The notes: generated by a model not told the origin, from the sequence alone. A stretch of 64,000 bases of DNA from an uncultured Pelagibacteraceae bacterium (GCA_902538745.1 CACBGP010000001.1:62001-126000), one strand, 5' to 3'; shown: positions 25,057-36,229, numbered from the stretch's first letter. A program made the numbers and translations.

Positions 25057-26879
25057 GCAGCAGCGCCCGATTTTTCACTTCTTTTTCTTTCATGAGGATC
25101 AAGAATAGCTTTTCTTAATCTACAAGACTCTGGAGTAATCTCTAAAGCTTCATCTGTATTTAACATACTTAATTGTTCAGCAATCGACATTTTTCTAACA
25201 GGAGTTAAGACAACATTTTCATCAGTACCTTGCGTTCTCATATTAGTTAATTTTTTTCCCTTCATGACATTAATAATCATATCTCCCGGCTTAGGTGATA
25301 GACCTACAATCATTCCTGGATAAACAGGATCGTTATGAGTTACAAACATTTCTCCTCTAGCCTGTAAATTAAAGATTGCAAAAGCAACTGCCTTTCCTTG
25401 TTCCATAGAAATTAAAGCACCATTTCTTCTGCCCTCCATTTCCCCTTCAAATGGACCATATTCATGAAAAATTCTATTAATAACACCATTTCCTTTTGTA
25501 AGCGTTAAAAATCTACTTGTATATCCCATTAAACCTCTTGTTGGTGCATGAAATACAAGTCTCTTTTTATTTTTACCAGTGTCTTTTAATTCTATTAATT
25601 TACCTTTTCTTCTATTCATTGAATCAATTATTTTTGATGAATGCTCCTCATCAAGATCCATAGTAATTTCCTCTATTGGCTCAAGCTTGTTACCATTTTC
25701 ATCTTTTTTATAGAGTACTTTTGGAGGGCTCACAGTCATTTCAAAACCTTCTCTTCTCATTTGAGTAAGTAAAATTTCCAACATTAATTCACCACGACCA
25801 CTTACTACAAAAGAATCATTTCCCTCATTTTCAGTGAATGTAATTCCAACATTATTTTGTGCCTCTTGAACCAATCGATCTCTAATTTGTGTGCTTGTTA
25901 ATTTTTTACCTTCTGTACCAGCCAAAGGAGATGTATTTACTGTTATTGTAATTGACATAGTTGGAGGATCAATAGGAGTAGCTTCTATTGGTTCGTTAAC
26001 TTCAAGATCACAAATAGTATCTGCAACATTAGCTTTTTCTAAACCTGCAACAACTACAATATCTCCAGCTTCACCAACCTCAATTGGAACTTTTTTGGTA
26101 CCTTCGTATCTAAAAATTTTAGTTAATCTTCCTTCATCAACTTTATCTCCTTTTAAGTTGATTGCCTTAATTGCTTGATTAGCTTTTGCTGTTCCTTGTG
26201 AAATTCGACCTACTAAACTTCTTCCTAAGAAACTATCAGCATAAAGAAGTGTAGAAAGCATAGCGAAAGGTTTTGATTTGTCTAATTCAGCTGGTTTAAC
26301 ATGGTCAACGATTTTATCTAAAAGTGGATTAAGATTCTCTCTTGGACCATCAACTTCATGATCAGCCCATCCAGATCTTCCACTGGCATATAAAACTGGG
26401 AAATCTAGTTGGTCTTCATTAGCATCTAAACTTACAAATAAGTCGAATGTTTCATCTAGAACCTCATTAGCTCTTTGATCTGATTTATCTAATTTATTTA
26501 TAACCACAATCGGCTTTAAACCTTGTTTTAAAGCTTTTGCTAAAACGAATTTTGTTTGAGGCATCACACCTTCAGCAGAGTCTATTAGTAATAATGCTCC
26601 ATCAGCCATACTAAGTACTCTTTCAACTTCAGCAGCAAAATCTCTGTGGCCGGGGGTATCAATTATATTTATTCTAGAATCTTTCCAATTAATCGAGGCA
26701 GGTTTAGCTAATATTGTAATTCCTCTTTCTTTTTCTAATTCTCCAGAGTCCATCAGCCTTTCATCAACAATCTCATTTTCTCTAAATGAGCCACTTTGTT
26801 TCATTAAGTTATCAATTAGGGTTGTTTTGCCATGATCAACATGAGCAATTATGGTGATGTTTCTTATCGTATTATTCAT
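25053..26879 (-). CDS. typA: Ribosome-associated GTPase TypA/BipA
   Basis: A 608-residue translational GTPase of the EF-G family that aids 50S assembly and stress translation. G1 is AHVDHGKTTLID (12-23), the G3 motif is DTPGHRDF, and G4 is NKLDK. EF-Tu-like domain II, domain III/V and the BipA-specific C-terminal domain follow, with RGLMGYTSRFLTLTKGNGVIN typical of BipA. The C-terminus runs to the end of the gene at the overlap with the YczE-like gene. Length is standard. Confidence 0.97.
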   Translation of the reverse strand: MNNTIRNITIIAHVDHGKTTLIDNLMKQSGSFRENEIVDERLMDSGELEKERGITILAKPASINWKDSRINIIDTPGHRDFAAEVERVLSMADGALLLIDSAEGVMPQTKFVLAKALKQGLKPIVVINKLDKSDQRANEVLDETFDLFVSLDANEDQLDFPVLYASGRSGWADHEVDGPRENLNPLLDKIVDHVKPAELDKSKPFAMLSTLLYADSFLGRSLVGRISQGTAKANQAIKAINLKGDKVDEGRLTKIFRYEGTKKVPIEVGEAGDIVVVAGLEKANVADTICDLEVNEPIEATPIDPPTMSITITVNTSPLAGTEGKKLTSTQIRDRLVQEAQNNVGITFTENEGNDSFVVSGRGELMLEILLTQMRREGFEMTVSPPKVLYKKDENGNKLEPIEEITMDLDEEHSSKIIDSMNRRKGKLIELKDTGKNKKRLVFHAPTRGLMGYTSRFLTLTKGNGVINRIFHEYGPFEGEMEGRRNGALISMEQGKAVAFAIFNLQARGEMFVTHNDPVYPGMIVGLSPKPGDMIINVMKGKKLTNMRTQGTDENVVLTPVRKMSIAEQLSMLNTDEALEITPESCRLRKAILDPHERKRSEKSGAAA

Positions 26880-26970
26880 AAATCTGGGTTCTTATACATA
26901 TTTAAACACTTTTGAAAACTCAAAAAAAACTACACTAGGCTTAGATAAATTAAGGATTTTTTTTTAATTT

Positions 26971-27081
26971 TTATTTTTTTTGCTTTTCGCGTTTAATTTT
27001 TCTTTTTTCTTTAAAACTTAATTTAGGTTTTTTTTTGACACTAGAGTCTTTAAACGATTTTCCACTGTATCTTTTCGACAT
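26971..27081 (-). CDS. 36-residue basic ORF
   Basis: Translating the minus strand gives a start at 27081, a 36-residue peptide beginning MSKRYSGKSFKDSSVKKK and ending KREKQKK, and a TAA stop. About 40 percent is Lys or Arg, so it would bind RNA or the ribosome if made. It lies between the groEL terminator and typA, in the largest gap of the window. No clear ribosome-binding site is visible and no family is recognised; coding status is uncertain, since lysine-rich frames arise easily in AT-rich DNA. Confidence 0.4.
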   Translation of the reverse strand: MSKRYSGKSFKDSSVKKKPKLSFKEKRKIKREKQKK

Positions 27082-27114
27082 AATAATAATTCTATATTAC
27101 AAATTTTTTTAAGC

Positions 27115-27144
27115 AAAAAAAAGGGCAGTAAAAACTGCCCTTTT
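27115..27144 (-). terminator. Intrinsic terminator of groES-groEL
   Basis: On the minus strand an 11-base-pair perfect stem (arms 27134-27144 and 27119-27129, AAAA-type loop) is followed by a run of T, 25-55 bases after the groEL stop codon. This is a textbook Rho-independent terminator. Confidence 0.9.
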
Positions 27145-27169
27145 AGAATTTTGATTAGGAGTTATTGGG

Positions 27170-28849
<1,680 letters not shown>

Positions 28850-28854
28850 TTATG

Positions 28855-29145
28855 TTATTTACTTGAAATACCCATAATGTCTGATTCTTTCATTATGCTG
28901 TATTCCTTACCATCAATTTTGACTTCAGTTCCTGACCATTTGCCAAATAAAACTTTGTCTCCAACTTTAACATCCATTGGAATTTTTTTTCCATCTTCAG
29001 TTTTTGCACCACCACCAACAGCAACAACTTTTCCCTCTTGGGGCTTCTCTTGTGCAGTATCTGGTATGATTATTCCTCCAGCAGTCTTTTCGCTGCTATC
29101 TAAAACTTCTATTAAAACTCTGTCATGTAACGGTCTAAATTTCAT
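28855..29145 (-). CDS. groS: Co-chaperonin GroES (Hsp10)
   Basis: A 96-residue lid of the GroEL chamber. It has [14 protein letters not shown] at the start, the mobile loop [20 protein letters not shown] (about 19-38) and [20 protein letters not shown]. Length is standard. The start has AGGAG seven to eight bases upstream. It leads the groES-groEL operon under a heat-shock-type promoter just upstream. Confidence 0.98.
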   Translation of the reverse strand: MKFRPLHDRVLIEVLDSSEKTAGGIIIPDTAQEKPQEGKVVAVGGGAKTEDGKKIPMDVKVGDKVLFGKWSGTEVKIDGKEYSIMKESDIMGISSK

Positions 29146-29172
29146 ATATTCTCCTATATAAATATGGAGTTC

Positions 29173-29200
29173 ATATAGAGATTGGTAATACTATTTCAAG
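29173..29200 (-). promoter_or_regulatory. RpoH-type heat-shock promoter of groESL
   Basis: CTTGAAA (29194-29200) is a perfect -35 of the sigma-32 class, and CTATAT (29173-29178) 15 bases downstream fits the looser alphaproteobacterial -10. The -10 lacks the CCC start seen at hsp20. No CIRCE inverted repeat is visible in the gap, so HrcA control is unlikely. Confidence 0.65.
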
Positions 29201-29269
29201 ATATACTTGATATTTAGTTTATTAAAAAAGGTAGGAAATTGTGGATTTTTTGGGTTATAGATTATTTTG

Positions 29270-30088
29270 ATGACTAAAAATTTAGACAAAGATGGTTTCT
29301 GCTCCATCGTTGATAATTATCAGCTTTTTTATATCGATTTATGGGGTGTTATTCATAATGGAATAAACCTTCACAAAGAGGCAATTAACGTTTTAAAAGA
29401 AATCACAAAAAAAGGCAAAGAATACATTCTGCTTACTAATGCTCCAAGACCTAATGATGTAGTTAAATCCTTTTTAGAAAAAATGGGCATGGAAAAAGAA
29501 ATTAGAGATCATGTTTTTACATCTGGCCAAGCATCATTAAATTATCTTAAAAAAAATTTATCTGAGAAAAATTTTTTTCATGTTGGGCCTCCACGTGATT
29601 TTGATTTGTTTAATGACTTTGTTAAAATGAAGTCGGGCAACATTGATGAAGGAGAATATATCTTATGCACTGGATTGTTTGAAAAATTTGATAAAGATTT
29701 AAATTATTATAAAGAATTATTTGAGAAAAATTTAGATAAAGAAATGATTTGCACTAATCCAGACTTAATTGTGGACAGAGGAAACAAGAGAGAACTTTGC
29801 GCAGGTTCAGTTGCTATGGTTTTTGAAAAAATGGGGGGTAAAGTTGTATACTTTGGTAAACCTTACCCTGAAGTTTATAATTTATCCATTGATAATAAAG
29901 GTAAAAAAACTCTTTCAGTCGGTGATAATTTAAATACAGATATAAAAGGTGCAAACCTTCTCAATTACGACTCTCTAATCATTTCGAATGGTATACATAA
30001 AAAAGAAATTGAAAATAAAGGAATTGAGGAGACAGCAAGATCCTACGAAACAATCTGTAATTATATTCAATCTGAATTAAAATGGTGA
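29270..30088 (+). CDS. HAD superfamily IIA hydrolase (TIGR01459-type)
   Basis: A 272-residue phosphatase. The N-terminal motif is YIDLWGVIHNG, with the nucleophile Asp and the Gly-Val-Ile-x-x-G pattern, followed by ILLTNAPRPNDVV (motif II), GKPYPEVYNLS and the metal-binding SVGDNLNTDIKGA (motif IV). This is the class IIA fold seen in NagD-like proteins and pyridoxal phosphatase; the physiological substrate is unknown. ATG at 29270 is chosen over an adjacent TTG at 29267. The next gene starts within its last codons (7-base overlap), linking it to ribF-ileS. Confidence 0.85.
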   Translation: MTKNLDKDGFCSIVDNYQLFYIDLWGVIHNGINLHKEAINVLKEITKKGKEYILLTNAPRPNDVVKSFLEKMGMEKEIRDHVFTSGQASLNYLKKNLSEKNFFHVGPPRDFDLFNDFVKMKSGNIDEGEYILCTGLFEKFDKDLNYYKELFEKNLDKEMICTNPDLIVDRGNKRELCAGSVAMVFEKMGGKVVYFGKPYPEVYNLSIDNKGKKTLSVGDNLNTDIKGANLLNYDSLIISNGIHKKEIENKGIEETARSYETICNYIQSELKW

Positions 30089-31011
30089 AGATGAAATTAT
30101 ATAATAGTTTTAATATTTCTAAAAAATATAAAAACTCGATTATCTTAATTGGTAATTTTGATGGACTTCACTTGGGGCATCAAAAATTATTTAAGCTCGC
30201 AAAAAAGTATAAAAAAAGATATTCATCGAAGATTGGTGTTTTAACTTTTGAGCCAATGCCAAAGATGTTTTTTAATCCACAATTAAAAAATTTCAGAATA
30301 TCTAATTTAAATCAGAAAATTGAAAATTTAAGTAAGCTTAATGTTGATTTTGTCATAATTAAAAAATTTAATAATAAATTTTCAAAAACAAAATCAATTT
30401 CATTTATAAAAGAAACTCTAGGAAAAAGAATTAATCCAAAATTTATTTTTGTAAGTAATAATTTTAAGTTTGGGAATAAAAGAGAGGGAGATGTAAAACA
30501 ATTGATAAAGTATGAAAAGTTATACAAATATAAGATAATTAAACCTCAACCTTTAATAGTTAAAAAAAAAATTATTTCATCTTCTCTGATAAGAAAATAT
30601 TTGCAAAATGGAAAGCTTAAGGATGTGAACAAACTTTTAAAAAGAAACTGGTCCATTGATGGAAAGGTTCAAAAAGGTAAACAGCTAGGAAAAAAGATTG
30701 GTTTTCCAACAGCTAACATTGATATCAATGATTACGTTTTGGCTAAACCCGGTGTTTATGGTGTTAAAGCTAGAAAAATGAATGAATCAAATTATATTAC
30801 CGGTATAGCAAATTTAGGATATCGACCCACATTTAATGGAAAGAAAATACTATTAGAGGTACATTTATTTAATTTTTCTGGAAATTTATATAATAAGTAT
30901 TTAAGAGTTGAATTCTTAAAATTTATAAGAGAAGAAAAAAAATTCAAAAATGTAGAACAATTAAAGAAACAAATTAATATCGATCTTTTAATTGCAAAAA
31001 AAATGAAATGA
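30082..31011 (+). CDS. ribF: Bifunctional riboflavin kinase / FAD synthetase
   Basis: A 309-residue enzyme making FMN and then FAD. The N-terminal nucleotidyltransferase domain has LIGNFDGLHLGHQKLF (about 18-33) and SSLIRKYLQNG near the middle. The C-terminal kinase domain has GKKIGFPTANIDI (about 202-214) and RPTFNGKKILLEVHLF. Start at 30082 overlaps the HAD gene; an ATG at 30091 is equally possible. It overlaps ileS by 4 bases (ATGA). ribF-ileS-lspA is a common bacterial gene order. Confidence 0.95.
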   Translation: MVKMKLYNSFNISKKYKNSIILIGNFDGLHLGHQKLFKLAKKYKKRYSSKIGVLTFEPMPKMFFNPQLKNFRISNLNQKIENLSKLNVDFVIIKKFNNKFSKTKSISFIKETLGKRINPKFIFVSNNFKFGNKREGDVKQLIKYEKLYKYKIIKPQPLIVKKKIISSSLIRKYLQNGKLKDVNKLLKRNWSIDGKVQKGKQLGKKIGFPTANIDINDYVLAKPGVYGVKARKMNESNYITGIANLGYRPTFNGKKILLEVHLFNFSGNLYNKYLRVEFLKFIREEKKFKNVEQLKKQINIDLLIAKKMK

Positions 31012-33737
31012 GTAAAAGTCAAATAAATTTACCTAAAACAGCTTTTTCAATGAAGGCAAATTTACCGATAAGAGAGCCAGAAATATTGGAACTTTGGAAA
31101 AAAATTGACCTTTATAAAGAATTAAGAAACTCAAGAAAAGGAGAGGAAAAATTTGTTCTTCACGATGGTCCTCCATATGCAAATGGAAATATTCATATGG
31201 GGACTGCTTTGAATAAAATATTAAAGGATATTATTGTGAAATTTCATCAAATGGACGGTAAAGACTCTGTTTATGTGCCAGGTTGGGATTGTCATGGTTT
31301 ACCTATTGAGTGGAAAATTGAAGAGCAATACAAAAAAAATAAAAAAAATAAAAATGATGTTCCAATTGTTGAATTCAGAAAAGAATGTCGATCATTTGCA
31401 GAAAAGTGGATAGAGGTTCATAAAGACCAGTTTAAAAGACTGGGTGTTGTTGGCGATTGGGAAAATTATTATTCAACAATGAGTTATGACGCAGAGGCAC
31501 AAATTGTAAGAGAGTTAGGTAAATTTTTAAAAGAGGGAAGTCTTTATAGGGGATTTAAACCAGTCTTATGGTCAACAGTGGAAAAAACAGCCTTAGCTGA
31601 TGCTGAAGTTGAATATCAAGATCATAAATCTGATACAATTTATGCTTGCTTTCCGGTAAAATCATCCAAAATTAAAGAGCTTAATGATTGTGATATTGTA
31701 ATATGGACAACTACTCCTTGGACCATACCAGCTAATAAGGCTCTAGCTTACAACGAAAGCTTAGATTATTTGGTAATTCAAATTAGTGATGAGGGAAATT
31801 TTAAAAATAAAAAGATCATTGTTGCAGAAGCATTACTAGACTCGGTTTTAAAAAATTGTGAGTTAAAAGAATTTAAAAGTCTAAAAAAATTTAAAGGTAA
31901 AGATTTAAAGGATACTATCTGCAAGCATCCATTTGTTAATTTGGGTTATGACTACGATATTCCTATGTTAGAGGCCCGTTTCGTTACCACTGAGCAAGGA
32001 ACAGGAATTGTTCATTGTGCACCAAGTCATGGACCTGATGATTTTAATCTTTGTTTAAATAACGGAATAAAAGCCATTGAGACAGTCGATGATGATGGAA
32101 AATATACAAAAAATGTTTCTTTGTTTGAAGGTCTACATATTTTCAAGGCCAATCCAATTGTTATTGAAAAATTAAAAGAACAAAATAAACTTCTTTCAAA
32201 TGGTAAATTGGTCCATTCCTACCCTCATTCTTGGAGGTCAAAAGCACCTTTAGTTCATAGAGCAACACCACAATGGTTTATTTCTATGGAAAGTCATAAA
32301 CTAAGAAGTAAAGCTTTAAAAGCAATTGATGATACAACTTTTTATCCAAGTAAAGGCAAAGAAAGATTAAAATCAATGATTGAGACAAGACCAGATTGGT
32401 GTGTGTCAAGACAGAGAGTTTGGGGTGTACCTCTTCCAATTTTCGTAAATAAAAAATCTAATGAAATTTTGATAGATGATGAAGTATTTGAAAATATTGC
32501 AAAAATTTATGAGAAAGAGGGTTCGGATTGTTGGTTTGAAGATGATCCTCAAAAATTTTTAAGCAATAAATATAAAGCAGAAGATTTCGAAAAGCTCAGC
32601 GACATCGTTGAAGTTTGGTTTGATAGTGGATCAACTCATTCTTTTGTTCTAGAGAAAAGAAAAGATCTAAAGTGGCCTGCATCAATGTATTTGGAAGGTT
32701 CGGATCAGCATAGAGGTTGGTTTCATTCTTCTTTATTAGAGTCGTGTGGAACAAGAGGCAGAGCACCTTTTGAGTCTATACTATCACATGGGTTTGTTGT
32801 AGATGGAAAGGGTCTTAAAATGTCAAAATCTCTAGGAAATGTAATTGCACCAGAGGATATTTTAAAAAAGTATGGTGCCGATATTTTAAGGATTTGGGTG
32901 GCAGCATCAAATTATGCAGAAGACTTAAGAATTGATTATTCAATATTAGATCAGCATTCGGAGTCTTATCGTAAAATAAGAAATACATTCAGATATTTAC
33001 TAGGAAATATAAATGATAAATTTGAGGATGTTAATTTTGATGAAATTAATATCGAAAGCTTGCCAGAACTAGAAAGGTTTCTGTTAAATAAGATATATAT
33101 ATTGAATCAAAAATTTGAAACTTGTTTTAATAAATATGATTTTCATAATCTTTATAAAGAACTGTTAAGTTTTTGCACCGTAGACTTATCAGCATTTTAT
33201 TTTGATATTAGAAAGGATACTTTATATTGTGATCCAATTAATTCTGAGAAAAGAAAGTCATGTGTTACTGTTTTAAATATTCTGCTGAAATCTTTGCTTA
33301 GATGGTTCGCTCCTATTTTATCTTTCACCACTGAAGAAATTTATCAGCTAATATCAAAGAACAGTAAAAGCATTCATTTAGAAAAATTTTTAAAATTTCC
33401 AGAAAAATTCAAAAATGATAAACTGGCAGAGAAATGGTCTCAATTAATGAAAATAAGAGATATATGCAACATAAGCATTGAAGAACAAAGAGCTAGTAAA
33501 GAAATTGGTTCAAGTCTAGAGGCAGATCTTAATATTCAACTTAATCAAAAATATAAGGATATAGTTGGAAGTATTGATTTATCAGAATTATGTATAGTTT
33601 CCAAAGCTAATGTTAATTTTGATAATCAATTAGACATTTTAGTTGAGACAAAAAAAGCGTCTGGAAACAAATGTTCTGTTTGTTGGAAAATAAGAAAAGA
33701 TCCATGTGAGAGGCATCCTAAATGTCAAATAACATAA
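31008..33737 (+). CDS. ileS: Isoleucyl-tRNA synthetase
   Basis: A 909-residue class I synthetase charging tRNA-Ile. The HIGH motif appears as HMGT (63-66) after DGPPYANGNI, the KMSKS motif as GLKMSKSLGN, and WVAASNYAEDLRIDYS follows it. The editing domain holds TTPWTIPANKAL. The end contains a Cys-x-x-Cys and Cys-x-x-x-x-x-Cys zinc site (CSVCW, CERHPKC), so it is the bacterial zinc-containing type. It overlaps lspA by 16 bases. Confidence 0.97.
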   Translation: MSKSQINLPKTAFSMKANLPIREPEILELWKKIDLYKELRNSRKGEEKFVLHDGPPYANGNIHMGTALNKILKDIIVKFHQMDGKDSVYVPGWDCHGLPIEWKIEEQYKKNKKNKNDVPIVEFRKECRSFAEKWIEVHKDQFKRLGVVGDWENYYSTMSYDAEAQIVRELGKFLKEGSLYRGFKPVLWSTVEKTALADAEVEYQDHKSDTIYACFPVKSSKIKELNDCDIVIWTTTPWTIPANKALAYNESLDYLVIQISDEGNFKNKKIIVAEALLDSVLKNCELKEFKSLKKFKGKDLKDTICKHPFVNLGYDYDIPMLEARFVTTEQGTGIVHCAPSHGPDDFNLCLNNGIKAIETVDDDGKYTKNVSLFEGLHIFKANPIVIEKLKEQNKLLSNGKLVHSYPHSWRSKAPLVHRATPQWFISMESHKLRSKALKAIDDTTFYPSKGKERLKSMIETRPDWCVSRQRVWGVPLPIFVNKKSNEILIDDEVFENIAKIYEKEGSDCWFEDDPQKFLSNKYKAEDFEKLSDIVEVWFDSGSTHSFVLEKRKDLKWPASMYLEGSDQHRGWFHSSLLESCGTRGRAPFESILSHGFVVDGKGLKMSKSLGNVIAPEDILKKYGADILRIWVAASNYAEDLRIDYSILDQHSESYRKIRNTFRYLLGNINDKFEDVNFDEINIESLPELERFLLNKIYILNQKFETCFNKYDFHNLYKELLSFCTVDLSAFYFDIRKDTLYCDPINSEKRKSCVTVLNILLKSLLRWFAPILSFTTEEIYQLISKNSKSIHLEKFLKFPEKFKNDKLAEKWSQLMKIRDICNISIEEQRASKEIGSSLEADLNIQLNQKYKDIVGSIDLSELCIVSKANVNFDNQLDILVETKKASGNKCSVCWKIRKDPCERHPKCQIT

Positions 33738-34225
33738 ATAAAAATTTTCTGATAAACTTTTTAATAATCCTTAGTATCTTTTGTGTTGATAGATTTTCAA
33801 AAATTTATGTGATCAGTTTTCACGAGAAAAATTATGGTTCTGATTTATATAATTCAAAATTTCTAAATATAAGTTTAATATGGAATGAAGGCATAGCTTT
33901 TGGTTTATTTTCTTTTAGTGATAAATTTTTTTATCATATTTTGAGTTTTCTCATAGGAATAGTAATATTGATTATTTTTGTAATGCTTAATAGAAGTGAA
34001 GGATTAAAAAAATATTCTCTTTTAATGATATTAGGTGGGGCTTTAGGCAATTTTTATGATCGAATTATTTTTGAGGCTGTGCCAGATTTCATAGATTTTC
34101 ATGTAGAAAATTTTCATTGGTTTATTTTTAATGTTTCAGATATATTTATTTGTTTAGGTGTTTTATCTATGATTATTTTAGAAATTATCTCTAACAAGGA
34201 AGAGTCTTTAAATGAAAAAAATTAG
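33722..34225 (+). CDS. lspA: Lipoprotein signal peptidase (signal peptidase II)
   Basis: A 167-residue inner-membrane aspartic protease that cuts prolipoproteins. Four membrane segments are visible; the first motif has NEGIAFGLFSF (55-65) and the second LGNFYDRI (109-115) then VPDFIDF and FNVSDIFI, giving catalytic aspartates Asp122 and Asp140. The lipoproteins encoded in this window are expected substrates. It overlaps ileS upstream and the DUF3035 gene by 14 bases downstream. Confidence 0.95.
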   Translation: MSNNINKNFLINFLIILSIFCVDRFSKIYVISFHEKNYGSDLYNSKFLNISLIWNEGIAFGLFSFSDKFFYHILSFLIGIVILIIFVMLNRSEGLKKYSLLMILGGALGNFYDRIIFEAVPDFIDFHVENFHWFIFNVSDIFICLGVLSMIILEIISNKEESLNEKN

Positions 34226-34526
34226 ATCAATATTGTTTTTGGTAATAGTATTCTTTACTTTTCAAAGCTGTCAGACTGTCAAAGAAGGATTCACATCTCA
34301 AAAGAAAAAAAGTACAGATGAATTTTTAGTAGAAAAAAAATCTCCCTTAGTTATGCCACCAGATTTTAATGAGCTACCATTACCCAAAATATCTGAAAAT
34401 ATTGAAGAAAATGAGCCTGAAAATAATATTGAAAAATTGATATCAAATAACAATTCTTCAGAAAGTTCTGGAGTACAAGATAAGAATTTTGAAAATTCAA
34501 TTATAGAAAAAATTAAACAAAATTGA
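34212..34526 (+). CDS. DUF3035-like lipoprotein
   Basis: A 104-residue protein with a hydrophobic N-terminus and Cys17 in a lipobox-like FQSC, followed by a KKSTDEFLVEKKSPLVMPPD tract (about 34-53). TDEF...PLxxPPDF is the DUF3035 signature in alphaproteobacteria, where the gene also follows lspA. The rest is acidic and low in complexity. No function is known; the neighbour lspA would process its signal. Its stop overlaps the pgi ATG (TGATG). Confidence 0.72.
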   Translation: MKKIRSILFLVIVFFTFQSCQTVKEGFTSQKKKSTDEFLVEKKSPLVMPPDFNELPLPKISENIEENEPENNIEKLISNNNSSESSGVQDKNFENSIIEKIKQN

Positions 34527-35680
34527 TGATTACTAATGGCATAATTTTCAAAAATTTTCTGATAAAAAAAAAATTTAAACAAGTATCTAAAGATTTAAAT
34601 CTTATTCTCAAGAAAAAAAATCACGTTATTCAATCCTTAAGTGCCAATTACAAAAACAGTTTTGATATTAAAAAGTTGAATAAATATAAAAATTTTAAAA
34701 ACTTTCGAGTGATAGGTATGGGAGGATCCTCTTTGGGTACTGAGGCTATATATGATTTTTTAAGGAAAAAAATAAAAAAAAATTTTTCTTTTATAAATGA
34801 TTTAGATGTGAGCAATAAAAATAAAAAAAATAAAAATTGTTTAAATTTAGTTGTGTCTAAATCAGGAGAAACTTTAGAAACTATAGTTAACACCAATCTC
34901 ATAATAAATAAACAAGATAAAAATTTAATTATAACAGAAAATAAAAATAACTATCTTTATAAATTAGCTCAAAGTTTAAAAGCTGAAGTGATACATCACA
35001 ATAATTTTATTGGTGGAAGATATTCAGTTCTATCTGAAACAGGAATGTTACCTGCAGAGTTAATGGGATTAGACTCAAAAAAATTTAGACAATTAAATAG
35101 TTTAGTTAAAAACAAAAAATATTTAAACGCTTTAATTTCTAACGTTAGTTCAACTATTTTTTTTCTAAAAAAGAAAAAACATAATTCAGTTATAATAAAT
35201 TATGACAAAAAATCTGAAAACTTATTTTTTTGGTATCAGCAACTAATAGCGGAAAGTTTAGGTAAAAAAAAAAAAGGTTTAATGCCTATCGTTTCCAATA
35301 TGCCAAAAGATAATCATAGTGTAATGCAACTTTATTTGGATGGCTTTACAAATAATTTTTTTACATTTTTTTTCGTTCATGAGAAAGATTCACAAAAAAT
35401 TGTAAACAAAGATATTCTAAGCTCAAAAAAATTTCTTAGAAATAAAAGATTATTAGATATGACATATGCTCAAAAAAGAGCTACCGAGAATGTTTTTAGA
35501 AGAAAGGGAATACCTTTTAGAAGTTTTGAAATATTAAAGAGAGATGAAAAAACTCTTGGTGAACTATTTAATTTTTTTATATTAGAAACAATTTTATTAG
35601 GTAACGCTATTAAAGTAAATCCATATGATCAACCAGCTGTGGAATTAATTAAAAAAGAGACTAAAAAAATTTTAGCTTAA
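34526..35680 (+). CDS. pgi: Glucose-6-phosphate isomerase, short form
   Basis: A 384-residue enzyme interconverting glucose- and fructose-6-phosphate. The sugar-isomerase blocks are present: VIGMGGSSLGTEAI, LNLVVSKSGETLET (the KSGET motif), GGRYSVLSETGMLP and the C-terminal NPYDQPAVELIK. It is much shorter than E. coli Pgi (549 residues), with compact loops, as seen in thermophile-type or streamlined-genome enzymes. ATG at 34526 overlaps the previous stop. Its end overlaps the convergent rsmD by 9 bases. Confidence 0.92.
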   Translation: MITNGIIFKNFLIKKKFKQVSKDLNLILKKKNHVIQSLSANYKNSFDIKKLNKYKNFKNFRVIGMGGSSLGTEAIYDFLRKKIKKNFSFINDLDVSNKNKKNKNCLNLVVSKSGETLETIVNTNLIINKQDKNLIITENKNNYLYKLAQSLKAEVIHHNNFIGGRYSVLSETGMLPAELMGLDSKKFRQLNSLVKNKKYLNALISNVSSTIFFLKKKKHNSVIINYDKKSENLFFWYQQLIAESLGKKKKGLMPIVSNMPKDNHSVMQLYLDGFTNNFFTFFFVHEKDSQKIVNKDILSSKKFLRNKRLLDMTYAQKRATENVFRRKGIPFRSFEILKRDEKTLGELFNFFILETILLGNAIKVNPYDQPAVELIKKETKKILA

Positions 35681-36229
35681 ATTGGCGAACAAAATCTTTG
35701 AAATACCATAGGTTTTTTCCTCTAAAATACGAAAATTTTTTGAATATTCCTCTTTTATGTTCTTGCTTCGGTGAGTAATTATTATTCCATTTTTGTTTAG
35801 TAAGTTTATTTTAAAAATCTTGTCAATTAATTCTGATATATTCTTATCCTTATATGGTGGATCTAAAAATATGATATCATAATTAATTTTTGTTAATTTT
35901 AGCCCGGTAAAAATATTTTGCTCTATTACCTCATATTTTTTATCTAATTTAAGATTTGATAAGTTTTTCTTTAGTATAGGCAGAACACCATTATAATTTT
36001 CGACAAAAGTGACGTATTTTGCTTCATTCGATAAACATTCAATTCCAAACGATCCAACGCCTGCGAACAAATCCAAAATCACTGAATTCTTAATTTCAAC
36101 TTTAAACTTGTTGGAATGTTTAAGAATATTGAATATTGATTCTTTTGTCAGATCTTTAAGGGGTCTAGTTTTAATATCGTTGGGAGTTAATAGTTTTCTG
36201 CCTTTAAAATTTCCAGTTATAATCCTCAT
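35672..36229 (-). CDS. rsmD: 16S rRNA (guanine-966-N2)-methyltransferase
   Basis: A 185-residue SAM-dependent methyltransferase. MRIITGNFKGRKLLTP and RPLKDLTKESIFNIL open the protein, then DLFAGVGSFGIECLS is the SAM site and IIFLDPPYKDK the (D/N)PPY catalytic motif. It modifies guanine 966 of 16S rRNA during 30S assembly. It overlaps purD by 4 bases in the same direction. Confidence 0.94.
   Translation of the reverse strand: MRIITGNFKGRKLLTPNDIKTRPLKDLTKESIFNILKHSNKFKVEIKNSVILDLFAGVGSFGIECLSNEAKYVTFVENYNGVLPILKKNLSNLKLDKKYEVIEQNIFTGLKLTKINYDIIFLDPPYKDKNISELIDKIFKINLLNKNGIIITHRSKNIKEEYSKNFRILEEKTYGISKILFANLS

Noticed and set aside
29151-29169. CUCC/GGAG hairpin that could hide the groES ribosome-binding site
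   Set aside because: The predicted transcription start from the heat-shock promoter is about 29166, so most of the 5' arm would not be in the RNA; the stem is also only four pairs plus an AU section.
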